Source of the DNA: Rhodohalobacter sulfatireducens
GTDB lineage: Bacteria > Bacteroidota > Rhodothermia > Balneolales > Balneolaceae
Direction of reading: 5' to 3'
NCBI RefSeq assembly: GCF_022012475.1
Contig: NZ_JAKLWS010000005.1
Span: 124,001 to 188,000 of the forward strand
Length of the DNA: 64,000 nucleotides
Part shown: in pieces, positions 9,742 to 18,694 of the stretch
Position numbering within the stretch: the first letter of the stretch is position 1
Layout of the letters: each line of letters starts with the position of its first letter
Position numbers and translations under genes: made by a program
The notes under the pieces: model-generated
Database searches by the model: none
What the model was told of the DNA's origin: nothing
Seen by the model: only the letters and a program-made list of their open reading frames with translations

Positions 9742-10712
9742 GTACAAAAGGACCTGTCTCGAATTTTCTCACTCATCACTTTCGTCATTTTAACGCTGCC
9801 TCGCTGGTTGATGCCGCCAAGGCTTATGAGGATCAACTCAATAATGGTGCGAAAATGATGATCACACTCGCCGGTGCCATGAGTTCCGGGGAACTCGGTT
9901 TGTCGCTTGCAGAAATGATACGTCAGGACAAAGTCCATATCATCACCTGTACCGGGGCGAATCTCGAAGAGGATGTGTTTAATCTCGTGGCACACAATCA
10001 TTATAAACGCATTCCTAATTACCGGGATTTGAGCCCCGAAGATGAACAGGAGCTGCTTGATGGACATTTTAATCGCGTAACGGATACATGCATTCCTGAA
10101 GAAGAAGCAATGCGTCGGATTGAAGAACATCTTGTTAAGCGTTGGCTACGGGCAACAAAAGAAAACAAACGCCATCTCCCACACGAGTATTTTTATGATT
10201 TACTACTGAGTGGTGATTTGGAGGATAGCTATCAAATCGATACGGAAGATTCCTGGTTGATGGCTGCCGCAAAAAAAGATATCCCGATTATTGTTCCCGG
10301 CTGGGAGGATTCAACTTGTGGAAACTTCTTTGCATCGCACTGCATTCAGGGTGAAGTTAGCCCGATGGCCATGAAATCAGGGATCGAATATATGATCTAT
10401 CTGACCGATTGGTACAAGAAAAACTCTGAAAAAGGAGTTGGGTTTTTCCAGATAGGCGGTGGTATTGCCGGCGATTTCCCGATCTGTGTAGTCCCAATGA
10501 TGGAGCAGGATCTTGACCTGAAAGATACTCCTCTTTGGTCCTATTTCTGCCAAATCAGCGATTCCACAACCAGCTATGGTTCGTACTCCGGAGCAGTACC
10601 CAACGAAAAAATTACCTGGGGTAAACTGGGCATCGACACACCAAAATTTATCATCGAATCCGACGCCACTATTGTAGCTCCGCTGATTTTTGCGTATTTG
10701 TTGGGGTGGTAA
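9738..10712 (+). CDS. Deoxyhypusine synthase-fold aminobutyltransferase (likely homospermidine synthase)
   Basis: A 324-residue homologue of deoxyhypusine synthase. The family's catalytic lysine is kept in ITWGKLGID (Lys296), and NAD-binding signatures are recognisable (ITLAGAMSSGE; IGGGIAGDF). Eukaryotic and archaeal DHS moves the aminobutyl group of spermidine to eIF5A/aIF5A. Bacteria lack eIF5A, so another amine acceptor is expected. Directly after an arginine decarboxylase and agmatinase, the simplest inference is aminobutyl transfer to putrescine, giving homospermidine. This is not shown by the sequence. The ATG overlaps the agmatinase stop by 4 bp. A perfect 15-bp inverted repeat follows the stop at once and may end the transcript. 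Confidence 0.8.
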   Translation: MSTKGPVSNFLTHHFRHFNAASLVDAAKAYEDQLNNGAKMMITLAGAMSSGELGLSLAEMIRQDKVHIITCTGANLEEDVFNLVAHNHYKRIPNYRDLSPEDEQELLDGHFNRVTDTCIPEEEAMRRIEEHLVKRWLRATKENKRHLPHEYFYDLLLSGDLEDSYQIDTEDSWLMAAAKKDIPIIVPGWEDSTCGNFFASHCIQGEVSPMAMKSGIEYMIYLTDWYKKNSEKGVGFFQIGGGIAGDFPICVVPMMEQDLDLKDTPLWSYFCQISDSTTSYGSYSGAVPNEKITWGKLGIDTPKFIIESDATIVAPLIFAYLLGW

Positions 10713-10720
10713 ACTAATTT

Positions 10721-10753
10721 AGATCCGCGAAGTTTTTGAAACTTCGCGGATCT
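10721..10753. repeat. Perfect 15-bp inverted repeat after the polyamine operon
   Basis: The arms agatccgcgaagttt (10721-10735) and aaacttcgcggatct (10739-10753) are exact reverse complements around a TTG loop. The hairpin starts 8 bp after the stop of the DHS-like gene, so it could end or stabilise the mRNA. No clear T-run follows, so a dispersed intergenic palindrome is equally possible. Confidence 0.75.
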
Positions 10754-10796
10754 CAAGCATCATTTACTTAGCGAAAGTTTGTAACATATGCGATTA

Positions 10797-10820
10797 GGTC
10801 CAAGTTGCAAACTTGCAACC
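10797..10820. repeat. 24-nt hairpin unit
   Basis: A 24-nt imperfect palindrome that begins GGTCCAAGTT and ends AACTTGCAACC. It has the same length and GG...CC frame as the paired hairpins at 16280-16333 and 54843-54895. It lies 38 bp before the GTG start of the fused E1 gene. Confidence 0.5.
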
Positions 10821-10857
10821 AGCCATTTTAATTCAAAGTTGACACTTAGTAACCTGT

Positions 10858-12843
10858 GTGATCCAAACCGATAAAAAAATATCAAAATCCGAAGCTGAAA
10901 AGATTTACAAATCTCTTCTACTACCAAGGCTGATTGAAGAGCGAATGCTGAAGCTTCTCCGGCAAAATAAGATCAGTAAGTGGTTTTCGGGGATTGGGCA
11001 GGAAGCGATCTCAGTCGGTACCGCTCTTACAATCGAACCGAACGATTATATTCTCCCAATGCACCGAAATTTGGGGATTTTCACCACTCGCGGGGTACCT
11101 CTCTATAAACTTTTCTGCCAGCTTTTTGGAAAAGCAAATGGCTTTACAGGCGGACGCGACCGATCTTTTCACTTTGGGTCTACGGATCACAAAATATTTG
11201 GGATGATCTCTCACCTAGCGGCAACGATGCCCGTAGCCGACGGAATTGCGTTGGCTCAAAAATTAAAGGGCTCTGGTCAGGTTGCAGTCAGCTTTTGCGG
11301 TGACGGAGCCACAAGTGAAGGTGATTTTCACGAGGCACTCAATCTCGCCGGAGTCTGGAAACTACCGGTGATATTCATTATCGAAAATAATGGATACGGA
11401 CTCTCCACTCCTGTTTCTGAGCAGTATGCCTGTGAGAATCTTATCGATCGGGCTGACGGATATGGATTGAAAGGAATTCAAATTGATGGAAATGATTATT
11501 TCGCTGTTCAGAATGCTGTTCAAGAAGCACGTAAATCAGCTCTGAATGGGGCTCCGGTTTTGATAGAGGCCGTAACTTTTCGAATGCGTGGCCATGAAGA
11601 AGCTTCAGGCACATTCTATGTACCGGATGAAGAATTAGAAGAATGGCAGGAAAAAGATCCTATTCTGCGCTTTGAAAATTGGCTTAAAGATCAAGGTTAT
11701 TACGATACTAAAGAGTCTTTTGATGAATTTAAATTTGAAATCAATAAAAGTTTTGAAACAGATCTAAAAAATGCCCTTAAAGCGGATGAACCGGTTTTTA
11801 ATGAATCTACTGAAATTAAGCGAGCCGGACTTTCCCATCAGCCTCAATCAGATATTTCCAAAAACTCAAAATCATCAGAAAAACGGTTTATTGATTGCAT
11901 CCAGTTAGCTCAAAAACAGGCGTTGTCTGAAGATGAATCATTCATCTTAATGGGACAGGATGTAGCCGAGTATGGCGGTGTTTTTAAGGTCAGTGAAGGG
12001 TTTGTTGAGGAGTTTGGAAAGGAGCGAATTCGAAATACCCCCATTATTGAATCAGGGGTGATTGGTGCAGCCATTGGGCTTTCGATTGAAGGATTTAAAC
12101 CTATTGTTGAGATACAGTTTGCTGATTTCATTTCATGCGGATTCAACCAAATTGTGAACAATATTTCAAAAAGCCGCTATCGGTGGACACCGGATCTTAA
12201 CATTACAATCCGTGCTCCCCATGGTGGTGGTGTTGGTGCAGGACCGTTTCATTCTCAAAGTCCCGAAGGTTGGTTTATGCAACACCCCGGGTTGAGAGTT
12301 TTGGTACCTTCCTCAGTTGAAGATGCCCAAAATATGCTCTACACAGCTTTGTATGATCCAAACCCGGTTCTCTTTTTTGAGCATAAACGACTCTACCGAA
12401 GCATCCGGTCAATAACATCAGATAAATGCAATATAATTGATATTGAGACAGCGAACACAGTCCGGGAAGGTACTGATATATCCATCATTACCTATGGACT
12501 TGGAGTTCTATGGGCATTAGAGATTGCAGACGAATACGCTGAAAAGAGTGTAAATATTGAAATTCTCGACTTGAGGTCCCTTGCACCCATCGATTGGAAA
12601 ACGGTACTTCAATCTGTTCAAAAAACAGGGAAAGTTTTATTATTACAAGAACCCTCTGAAATTTTAGGCCCGATGAGTGAGATTTCATCCGGAATCATGG
12701 AAAAAGGATTTGAATATTTGGATGCCCCTGTCATGAGATGCTCTTCACTACAGACTCCCATCCCATTCAACAAAAACATGGAAGAGGGTTATTTGGCAAA
12801 AGCCAGGCTCAAAGAGAAACTGGACCAGTTGATTTTGTATTGA
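10858..12843 (+). CDS. Fused alpha-beta E1 of 2-oxoacid dehydrogenase (branched-chain type)
   Basis: A 661-residue thiamine-diphosphate enzyme with both E1 chains in one polypeptide. The alpha half (~1-335) holds the TPP/Mg motif, from GDG at 148-150 to NNGYG at 177-181. The beta half starts near residue 345 (RFIDCIQLAQ) and contains VAEYGGVFKV, RNTPIIESG and IRAPHGGGVGAGPFHSQ, as in E1-beta. It decarboxylates a 2-oxoacid and transfers the acyl group to lipoyl-E2. The alpha half resembles the 2-oxoisovalerate (BkdA) type, but pyruvate or acetoin use is possible. The start is GTG 10858. No E2, E3 or lipoylation gene is adjacent. Confidence 0.87.
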   Translation: MIQTDKKISKSEAEKIYKSLLLPRLIEERMLKLLRQNKISKWFSGIGQEAISVGTALTIEPNDYILPMHRNLGIFTTRGVPLYKLFCQLFGKANGFTGGRDRSFHFGSTDHKIFGMISHLAATMPVADGIALAQKLKGSGQVAVSFCGDGATSEGDFHEALNLAGVWKLPVIFIIENNGYGLSTPVSEQYACENLIDRADGYGLKGIQIDGNDYFAVQNAVQEARKSALNGAPVLIEAVTFRMRGHEEASGTFYVPDEELEEWQEKDPILRFENWLKDQGYYDTKESFDEFKFEINKSFETDLKNALKADEPVFNESTEIKRAGLSHQPQSDISKNSKSSEKRFIDCIQLAQKQALSEDESFILMGQDVAEYGGVFKVSEGFVEEFGKERIRNTPIIESGVIGAAIGLSIEGFKPIVEIQFADFISCGFNQIVNNISKSRYRWTPDLNITIRAPHGGGVGAGPFHSQSPEGWFMQHPGLRVLVPSSVEDAQNMLYTALYDPNPVLFFEHKRLYRSIRSITSDKCNIIDIETANTVREGTDISIITYGLGVLWALEIADEYAEKSVNIEILDLRSLAPIDWKTVLQSVQKTGKVLLLQEPSEILGPMSEISSGIMEKGFEYLDAPVMRCSSLQTPIPFNKNMEEGYLAKARLKEKLDQLILY

Positions 12844-12971
12844 AAAGCTTTTTAAACATGGTATTTCTCGGAGTAGCTTGTATGTTTTTTTGCTTACAGG
12901 ACTTAGATCGGCCGGGTACCGACTTTAAAACTTGTAGAAATCCCATGTTTTCGGATCAAAATAACCGAACT

Positions 12972-12998
12972 CTGCGAGGACCTACCGGACTCTCGCAG
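12972..12998. repeat. Intergenic hairpin between convergent genes
   Basis: ctgcgag (12972-12978) pairs with ctcgcag (12992-12998) around a 13-nt loop. It sits between the E1 gene and the convergent symporter (stop at 13004). It may terminate one or both transcripts, but there is no proper T-run. It resembles other short GC-rich palindromes in this window. Confidence 0.45.
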
Positions 12999-13003
12999 GT
13001 TCT

Positions 13004-14716
13004 TTAGTCCTCTTTAGGATTTTCTTCTTTATCGGAGGCCATCAACCTACGTGGAATTCGAATATCCTCCACCATATCCTGGATATCCTGGGGTGGTTCT
13101 TTCGTAAATTTCATGACTGTCAGTGCAACAATGAAATTCAGGATCATTCCCAGTGTACCGATTCCTTCAGGAGAAATTCCAAACAACCAATTTTCGGCAC
13201 TATTGAGTTCCGGGTTGATGAACGTAAAGTAGATAATGTAAGCAGCCGTAAATGTAATTCCGGCAGCCATTCCGGCTATTGCTCCCTCTTTGTTCATTCG
13301 CTTAAAGAAAATACCCATGAGGATAACGGGGAAGAACGATGAAGCCGCCAAACCGAACGCAAAGGCCACAGTTTGGGCTACAAAACCCGGGGGATTAACC
13401 CCAAAGTAACCGGCAATTAAAACAGTAAAGAACACAGTAACCCGCGCCGCAATCAGTTCTGTTTTCTCACGCATTGTGGGTATGAACGTTCGTTTCAATA
13501 AATCATGTGCAATGGCTGTAGCAAGAACCAGGAGTAGGCCTGCTGCCGTTGAAAGTGCTGCTGCCAATCCGCCTGCTGCAACCAAACCTACAACCCAGTT
13601 TGGCAGATCGGCAATTTCCGGGCTGGCAAGCACCATAATATCCGGATCGATAGAGAGCTCGTTAATTGAGGGATCTGAGTGATATTGTATCAGGCCATCG
13701 TCGTTCGAATCCTCATATTGAAGCAATCCGGTAGCCTCCCAGTTGTGAAACCATTGTGGTGCCTCACTGTATTCTACTTTGTCTATATCATTGATCAAAT
13801 TGGTTTTTACAAAAGCAGCAACGGCAGGAGCTGTACTATACAGAAGTACAATAAAAATAAGTGCATATCCGGCAGATATTCGAGCATCTTTTACCTTTGG
13901 AACCGTAAAAAATCGAATAATTACGTGCGGCAATCCTGCTGTTCCGACCATCAATGCGGCCGTTATAAAGAAAACGTCAATGGGTAATTTTGTACCATCC
14001 GTATATGGCGTAAATCCAAGATCTGTCATCAATCCATCCAAGCGATCCAAAAGATATACGCTGGGTTCGTCTGCCAGTGTACCGCCAAATCCTATTTGTG
14101 GAATGGGGTTCCCTGTCATTAAAATCGAAACAAATATGACGGGAACGAGATAGGCGAAAATCAATACACAGTATTGAGCAACCTGGGTGTAGGTAATACC
14201 TTTCATGCCACCCAATACGGCGTAAAAGAACACGATTATCATTCCAATGATGACGCCCTGGTTAATCCCCACATCCAAAAACCGTGAAAATACAATTCCA
14301 ACGCCCCGCATCTGCCCGGCCACATAGGTGAATGATATAAAGACCGCACAGAGAATGGCTACAACCCGAGCAGTACTGGAATAATACCGGTCACCCACAA
14401 AATCGGGGACAGTAAACTTCCCAAATTTTCGAAGATAAGGTGCCAGCAAGAGAGCTAACAGAACATATCCGCCCGTCCATCCCATCAGGTACACCGATCC
14501 ATCGTATCCAAGAAATGCAATTAAACCGGCCATCGAAATAAATGATGCCGCTGACATCCAATCCGCAGCTGTGGCCAATCCATTGGCTAAGGGGTGAACC
14601 CGCCCCCCTGCTACATAAAAATCACTCGTTGATCCAACACGTGCCCACACAGCAATACCTATGTAAAGCGCAAATGTGATCCCTACGATTATAAATGTCC
14701 AAACTTGTATACTCAT
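13004..14716 (-). CDS. Sodium:solute symporter large subunit (VC2705/ActP-like)
   Basis: A 570-residue SSS-family transporter with about 13 hydrophobic segments. It is like acetate permease ActP and the VC2705 subfamily, shown by FYVAGGRVHPLANGLATAADWMSAASF near the N-terminus and FTYVAGQMRGVGIVFSRFL. These proteins import short-chain carboxylates such as acetate with Na+. A ~50-residue acidic loop (LINDIDKV to ASPEIADLP) interrupts the middle. Its partner is the DUF4212 small protein 40 bp upstream on the same strand, the usual two-gene order for this subfamily. The substrate is inferred; no acs gene is in the window. Confidence 0.88.
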   Translation of the reverse strand: MSIQVWTFIIVGITFALYIGIAVWARVGSTSDFYVAGGRVHPLANGLATAADWMSAASFISMAGLIAFLGYDGSVYLMGWTGGYVLLALLLAPYLRKFGKFTVPDFVGDRYYSSTARVVAILCAVFISFTYVAGQMRGVGIVFSRFLDVGINQGVIIGMIIVFFYAVLGGMKGITYTQVAQYCVLIFAYLVPVIFVSILMTGNPIPQIGFGGTLADEPSVYLLDRLDGLMTDLGFTPYTDGTKLPIDVFFITAALMVGTAGLPHVIIRFFTVPKVKDARISAGYALIFIVLLYSTAPAVAAFVKTNLINDIDKVEYSEAPQWFHNWEATGLLQYEDSNDDGLIQYHSDPSINELSIDPDIMVLASPEIADLPNWVVGLVAAGGLAAALSTAAGLLLVLATAIAHDLLKRTFIPTMREKTELIAARVTVFFTVLIAGYFGVNPPGFVAQTVAFAFGLAASSFFPVILMGIFFKRMNKEGAIAGMAAGITFTAAYIIYFTFINPELNSAENWLFGISPEGIGTLGMILNFIVALTVMKFTKEPPQDIQDMVEDIRIPRRLMASDKEENPKED

Positions 14717-14756
14717 CCGGGATACTCCACCAATTTATTTTCAATTCTGAGGTTCA

Positions 14757-15011
14757 TTATTCTTCATCGAATTCAAACTCTTTATCCAGTTTGTTCATCT
14801 TGTACACATAGACAAAAATTAATATCACAAATACGTACTGAGATCCTTGCTGAGCAAACCAGAAACCTAGTTTAAATCCACCCAGCCGAAATGCATTGAG
14901 CTGGTCTACAAACAGAATTCCAAATCCAAAGGAGACGATAAACCATATCGTTAATAGAATAGCTAAGAGAGTAAGATGTTTTTTCCAGTATTCTTTGGCT
15001 TTATCATTCAT
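14757..15011 (-). CDS. DUF4212 symporter small subunit
   Basis: An 84-residue two-helix protein of the DUF4212 family, which accompanies VC2705-type Na+ symporters. It carries KEYWKKHLTLLAILLTIWF and then GGFKLGFWFAQQGSQYVFV, both characteristic of the family. The frame is open further upstream, but ATG at 15011 gives MNDKAKEYW, the family N-terminus. The added upstream residues are Cys/Arg-rich and not membrane-like. It is first in a two-gene operon with the large subunit and divergent from the universal stress gene, so the ~250-bp gap probably holds both promoters. Confidence 0.87.
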   Translation of the reverse strand: MNDKAKEYWKKHLTLLAILLTIWFIVSFGFGILFVDQLNAFRLGGFKLGFWFAQQGSQYVFVILIFVYVYKMNKLDKEFEFDEE

Positions 15012-15262
15012 AGTATGAACCGAGCAATATTTGTTAGAGCAGTTTCGTCCCCTATCGACCCCAAGATTATAACGATTTCTTTCGTTTCTCAAAAGTGAAG
15101 TTATTTATAGTTTGGTTCTTCATCCATTTTGTAATAAAAGTCCAAAAATTTTCAAGTCTAACAAATGTCTGATATAAAAGACACAGTTATCAGTTATTTC
15201 CCTATTTTCATTTCACTCATCTGTTAATACATTCAGGTAAAGGCTAACTCAATTTCTGCCAC

Positions 15263-16102
15263 ATGATTAAACGAATTCTAATTGCACTCGACCCGGATGA
15301 AGATACACCTATAGCTACTCAATACGCTATAAAACTTGCAAAAAATAACAACGCCTCCGTTACCGGTTTGGCCGTGGTTGATACCAGTAACATATATCCT
15401 ACCGCTATTGTCGGGGACCCTGATGAAACCCATCATGCCAGGAATTTATGGGAAGAACTCACTGAAGAGAGTCGAAATATTGCGAGTAAGCTACTCGACA
15501 AATTCAGCTCAGATGTTGAAAAGGCAGGAGTACGACACTCCGAAATTTCCAAAGAGGGCGCATCCTACGACCGGATCATCGAAGGTATGAAGTACCACGA
15601 CTTACTGGTGGTTGGGCGGGATTCCCATTTCTTTTATAATGAGCCAAAACAAGACACCAAAACTCTTGCGCAGGTGGTAAAGTATGGAGTCTCCCCTACC
15701 CTGATAGTGACCCAACATTTTGATGAAGTCAACAAAGTACTGATTGCGTTTGACGGTAGCCGGCCTGCGGCTCGTTCTCTGAAGAGTTTTGCCCATCTAA
15801 AACCCTTTGGAAGTGATGTGGATATCGAACTACTGCATGTTAAGGATGAGTCAGACACTGGAGACATGAGATTAGAATATGCGTCTGAATATCTTAAAGA
15901 ACATAATTTCGAATCAGTTACACTGAAGACCCTTGATAAAGAAAATACCAGTGAACAAATTTTAGAGCGAAGTCACGAAATTGGAGCTGATGTCATTATA
16001 CTTGGTGCTCATGCCGTCTCTGCTATCAAACGATTGGCATTTGGATCTACCACGCATGATCTCATTACCAAAACAGATAAACCGTTATTTATGACCCCGT
16101 GA
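15263..16102 (+). CDS. Tandem universal stress protein
   Basis: A 279-residue cytoplasmic protein of two UspA domains (~1-145 and ~158-279). Each begins with a beta strand ending in Asp (RILIALDPDED; KVLIAFDGSR). The second domain keeps the ATP-binding signature GAHAVSAIKRLAFGSTTHDL (G-x2-G-x9-G-[ST] type). The first has a weakened version (VVGRDSHFFY), so nucleotide binding may be restricted to one half. USPs support survival under starvation or redox stress. It is divergent from the carboxylate symporter pair, a frequent partnership in related bacteria, though a functional link is inference. Confidence 0.88.
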   Translation: MIKRILIALDPDEDTPIATQYAIKLAKNNNASVTGLAVVDTSNIYPTAIVGDPDETHHARNLWEELTEESRNIASKLLDKFSSDVEKAGVRHSEISKEGASYDRIIEGMKYHDLLVVGRDSHFFYNEPKQDTKTLAQVVKYGVSPTLIVTQHFDEVNKVLIAFDGSRPAARSLKSFAHLKPFGSDVDIELLHVKDESDTGDMRLEYASEYLKEHNFESVTLKTLDKENTSEQILERSHEIGADVIILGAHAVSAIKRLAFGSTTHDLITKTDKPLFMTP

Positions 16103-16187
16103 CTTTCAGTTTAAGTGGTTTTACACGTCTGAATGCTTGAAGAAAGCAATCTGACTGCTCCGCAAACGTCCATTGATATTTCATTCA

Positions 16188-16231
16188 CGGCTCAGGCTAG
16201 CCATGTTACGTAGATCAGCTCGCCTGAGCCG
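16188..16231. repeat. Stem-loop with perfect 10-bp stem
   Basis: cggctcaggc (16188-16197) and gcctgagccg (16222-16231) are perfect complements around a 24-nt loop. It lies in the 337-bp gene-free gap between the universal stress and S9 peptidase genes. A related stretch (ggctaagttacgtc, ~16255) repeats part of the loop. Terminator, RNA structure or repeat remnant are all possible. Confidence 0.55.
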
Positions 16232-16279
16232 ATAGTATTTATTCTTGGTCAAAGTGGGCTAAGTTACGTCTATTTTACT

Positions 16280-16333
16280 GGTGCAAGTCTCCAGACTTGT
16301 ACCCTTTCTGGCGCAAGTCTCCAAACTTGTGCC
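16280..16333. repeat. Tandem pair of 24-nt hairpins
   Basis: Two 24-nt units, 16280-16303 and 16310-16333, are separated by 6 bp. Each is a near-perfect palindrome starting GG(T/C)GCAAGTCT and ending (A)ACTTGT(A/G)CC. The same paired layout recurs at 54843-54895. With the stem-loop just upstream they are all I see in the 16103-16439 gap besides the S9 gene leader. Confidence 0.65.
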
Positions 16334-16439
16334 CCAACTCTCTTCAAAAACCTTTTTTTAACACCTGGATTCGTTCAACCGTGAACCATGTCCATTTTTT
16401 TGATACCTTCCTTCTGAACAGCAAATCAATACCAATTTT

Positions 16440-18473
16440 ATGAAAAAACTTCTGATCCTTCTCCTTGTTCCATTGTTCCTCGCATCTCCTGATCAAAAAG
16501 TTGATGCCCAAAAAACAAATTTCGATTACCTGGATATCTATGACCTTCAATATGTAGATGATCCACAGATTTCTCCCGATGGAAATACAATCATTTATGT
16601 GCGTCACCAGTTCGATGTGATGACCGACCGGCGCTATACGAATTTATGGTCCATCTCATTCAGCGGAGACAATCATAAACCGATTACCTCCGGAAAATTA
16701 GGTTATGGAACACCCGTATGGTCACCCGATGGATCAAGAATTGCTTATACCTCTTCGGAAGATGGTTCAAACCAGGTATTTGTGCGATGGATGGACAGCG
16801 GTGCAACTTCTTCAATCACCAACCTGACTCACAGTCCGGGGAACCTACAATGGTCGCCCGATGGTACTCAATTACTATTCACGATCAATATCCCGGCAGA
16901 ACAACCAAAAATTGCCAATCTTCCGTCTCCACCTGAAGGTGCTGAATGGACAGAAGGTGCCACTGTCATAGATCAAGTTTATTATCAAGCTGATGGAAGT
17001 TTTGACACTCTTGAAGAAAGTTACTCGCACATCTACCTGATTTCAGCTGAAGGGGGTGCTCCCCGAAAATTGACTGATGGAAATTATGATCATTCATCAC
17101 CATCCTGGGCCCCTGATGGCGGAAGCATTCTTTTTACTGCTGACCGATCCGGCAACGCAGACCTCGATCCAAACAATGCCCAGATATATGAGATGAATAT
17201 TGAATCGGGTGAGATGACGCAAATCACGAATAAACGAGGACCGCACGGTAGTCCAAAAATATCACCTGATGGGCAATATATTGCATATACAGGGTACGAA
17301 GACCAATTTGTGGGTTACCAATTGACTGACCTTTACATCATGAATCGTGATGGGTCAAATCTCCAAAAAATTTCCGATGATCTTGATATGGACGTTAGTG
17401 ATATCACTTGGGCCAATGACAGTCGCTCTCTCTATTTCAGATATGATGAAGAGGGAAACAGCAAACTCGGAAATATTCGTTTGAATGGTGACTACGTTAC
17501 GGTGGCATCGAACCTGGGCACATCAAGTATCGGTCGGCCGTATGGCGGCGGAGCGTACTCTGTTGCAGATAACGGGCGTTTTGCAATCTCCCTTGGATCA
17601 CCTGACCGCCCAACTGAACTTGCCGTGGGTCATTTTCCAACCCGAATGGCAATCACACAGCTCACAAATCTGAATGAGCTGTTTACTGAATCAAAAAATC
17701 TTGGAGTAACTACTGAATTTTGGGTTGATTCGTCTGTTGATGACTTCGAAATACATGGATGGATCTTAACTCCACCCGATTTCGATCCAAGTCAGCAGTA
17801 CCCAATGATTCTCGAAATACATGGCGGGCCACATACCAATTATGGTCCGAGATTCACACCGGAGCTTCAACTGATGGCATCCAAGGGATATGTTGTTGTT
17901 TATACCAATCCGCGGGGCAGTACCAGTTACTCAACTGAATTTGCATCCTACATCAATCAAAATTACCCAAGCGAAGATCACAATGACCTGATGGATGCGG
18001 TAGATTATGTTGTCGACCTGGGATACATCGATGAGGACAGATTGTACATCACCGGTGGAAGCGGAGGTGGCGTTCTGAGCTCCTGGGCGATTGGTAAAAC
18101 CGATCGGTTTGCGGCTGCGGTTGTTGCCAAGCCGGTTATCAATTGGTACAGTTTTGTACTGACGGCAGATATGTACCCGTTTTTCGCTAAATACTGGTTT
18201 ACCGAGTATCCATGGGATGATCCCGAGCAATACCTCGAACGCTCCCCGATCTCTTTAGTGGGCAATGTTACTACGCCTACGATGCTGCTTGTTGGTGAGT
18301 ACGACTACCGTACACCGGTAAGTGAGAGTCAGCAATACTACCAAGCCCTTAAGCTCCGGGGAGTGGATGCATCTATGGTTAAAATTTCTGATTCATCACA
18401 CTCCATCGCCTCAACTCCCAGTAATTTGATACGGAAAGTGGCATATATATTGGGGTGGTTTGAGAAATATTAG
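16440..18473 (+). CDS. Secreted S9-family prolyl oligopeptidase-like peptidase
   Basis: A 677-residue serine peptidase. Residues 1-23 form a signal peptide (...FLASPDQKVDA). A beta-propeller of TolB/WD40-like repeats (SPDGNTIIYV, SPDGSRIAYTS, SPDGTQLLFT, SPDGQYIAYTG) runs to ~420, then an alpha/beta-hydrolase domain. The triad is Ser541 (GGSGGG), Asp622 (VGEYDYRTP) and His654 (DSSHS). The oxyanion region HGGPHTNYG is present. It probably cleaves dipeptides or acylated residues from short peptides in the periplasm. It is a single gene with an unknown gene convergent downstream. Confidence 0.9.
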   Translation: MKKLLILLLVPLFLASPDQKVDAQKTNFDYLDIYDLQYVDDPQISPDGNTIIYVRHQFDVMTDRRYTNLWSISFSGDNHKPITSGKLGYGTPVWSPDGSRIAYTSSEDGSNQVFVRWMDSGATSSITNLTHSPGNLQWSPDGTQLLFTINIPAEQPKIANLPSPPEGAEWTEGATVIDQVYYQADGSFDTLEESYSHIYLISAEGGAPRKLTDGNYDHSSPSWAPDGGSILFTADRSGNADLDPNNAQIYEMNIESGEMTQITNKRGPHGSPKISPDGQYIAYTGYEDQFVGYQLTDLYIMNRDGSNLQKISDDLDMDVSDITWANDSRSLYFRYDEEGNSKLGNIRLNGDYVTVASNLGTSSIGRPYGGGAYSVADNGRFAISLGSPDRPTELAVGHFPTRMAITQLTNLNELFTESKNLGVTTEFWVDSSVDDFEIHGWILTPPDFDPSQQYPMILEIHGGPHTNYGPRFTPELQLMASKGYVVVYTNPRGSTSYSTEFASYINQNYPSEDHNDLMDAVDYVVDLGYIDEDRLYITGGSGGGVLSSWAIGKTDRFAAAVVAKPVINWYSFVLTADMYPFFAKYWFTEYPWDDPEQYLERSPISLVGNVTTPTMLLVGEYDYRTPVSESQQYYQALKLRGVDASMVKISDSSHSIASTPSNLIRKVAYILGWFEKY

Positions 18474-18476
18474 TCA

Positions 18477-18690
18477 TGAGTATTGAGCCTTGAGTCGTAA
18501 GGTTGAAGATTTAAGATTTTTTCTGGTTCTGAAGGTCTCCTTCGGGACCTCACTTTGAAGCTCTACTTCTATTCCAATTATCTTTTCATTGGAAGCAGAG
18601 CTTCCGGTCGGCGTACCGAAGCTGGAGCTTCGGTACGAGTTGGTAAAACTATCCCCCTCTCAATAAAAACTACTCGATACTCAATACTCA
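18477..18690. repeat. Inverted pair flanking a composite repeat
   Basis: tgagtattgag (18477-18487) and ctcaatactca (18680-18690) are exact reverse complements. They bracket the two-hairpin composite at 18525-18636, right after the S9 stop and right before the stop of the next, convergent gene. Similar ACTCGATACT/ACTTAATACT words appear between paaB and paaC. Confidence 0.5.
18525..18636. repeat. Composite hairpin repeat, copy A
   Basis: Three palindromes in order: a 25-nt hairpin (18525-18549), a long hairpin whose right arm is attggaagcagagcttcc (18588-18605), and a perfect 11+2+11 palindrome starting GTACCGAAGCT (18613-18636) followed by GAGTTGG. The same order and tail recur at 22752-22857. 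It fills the gap between two convergent genes. Confidence 0.65.
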
Positions 18691-18694
18691 CAAC

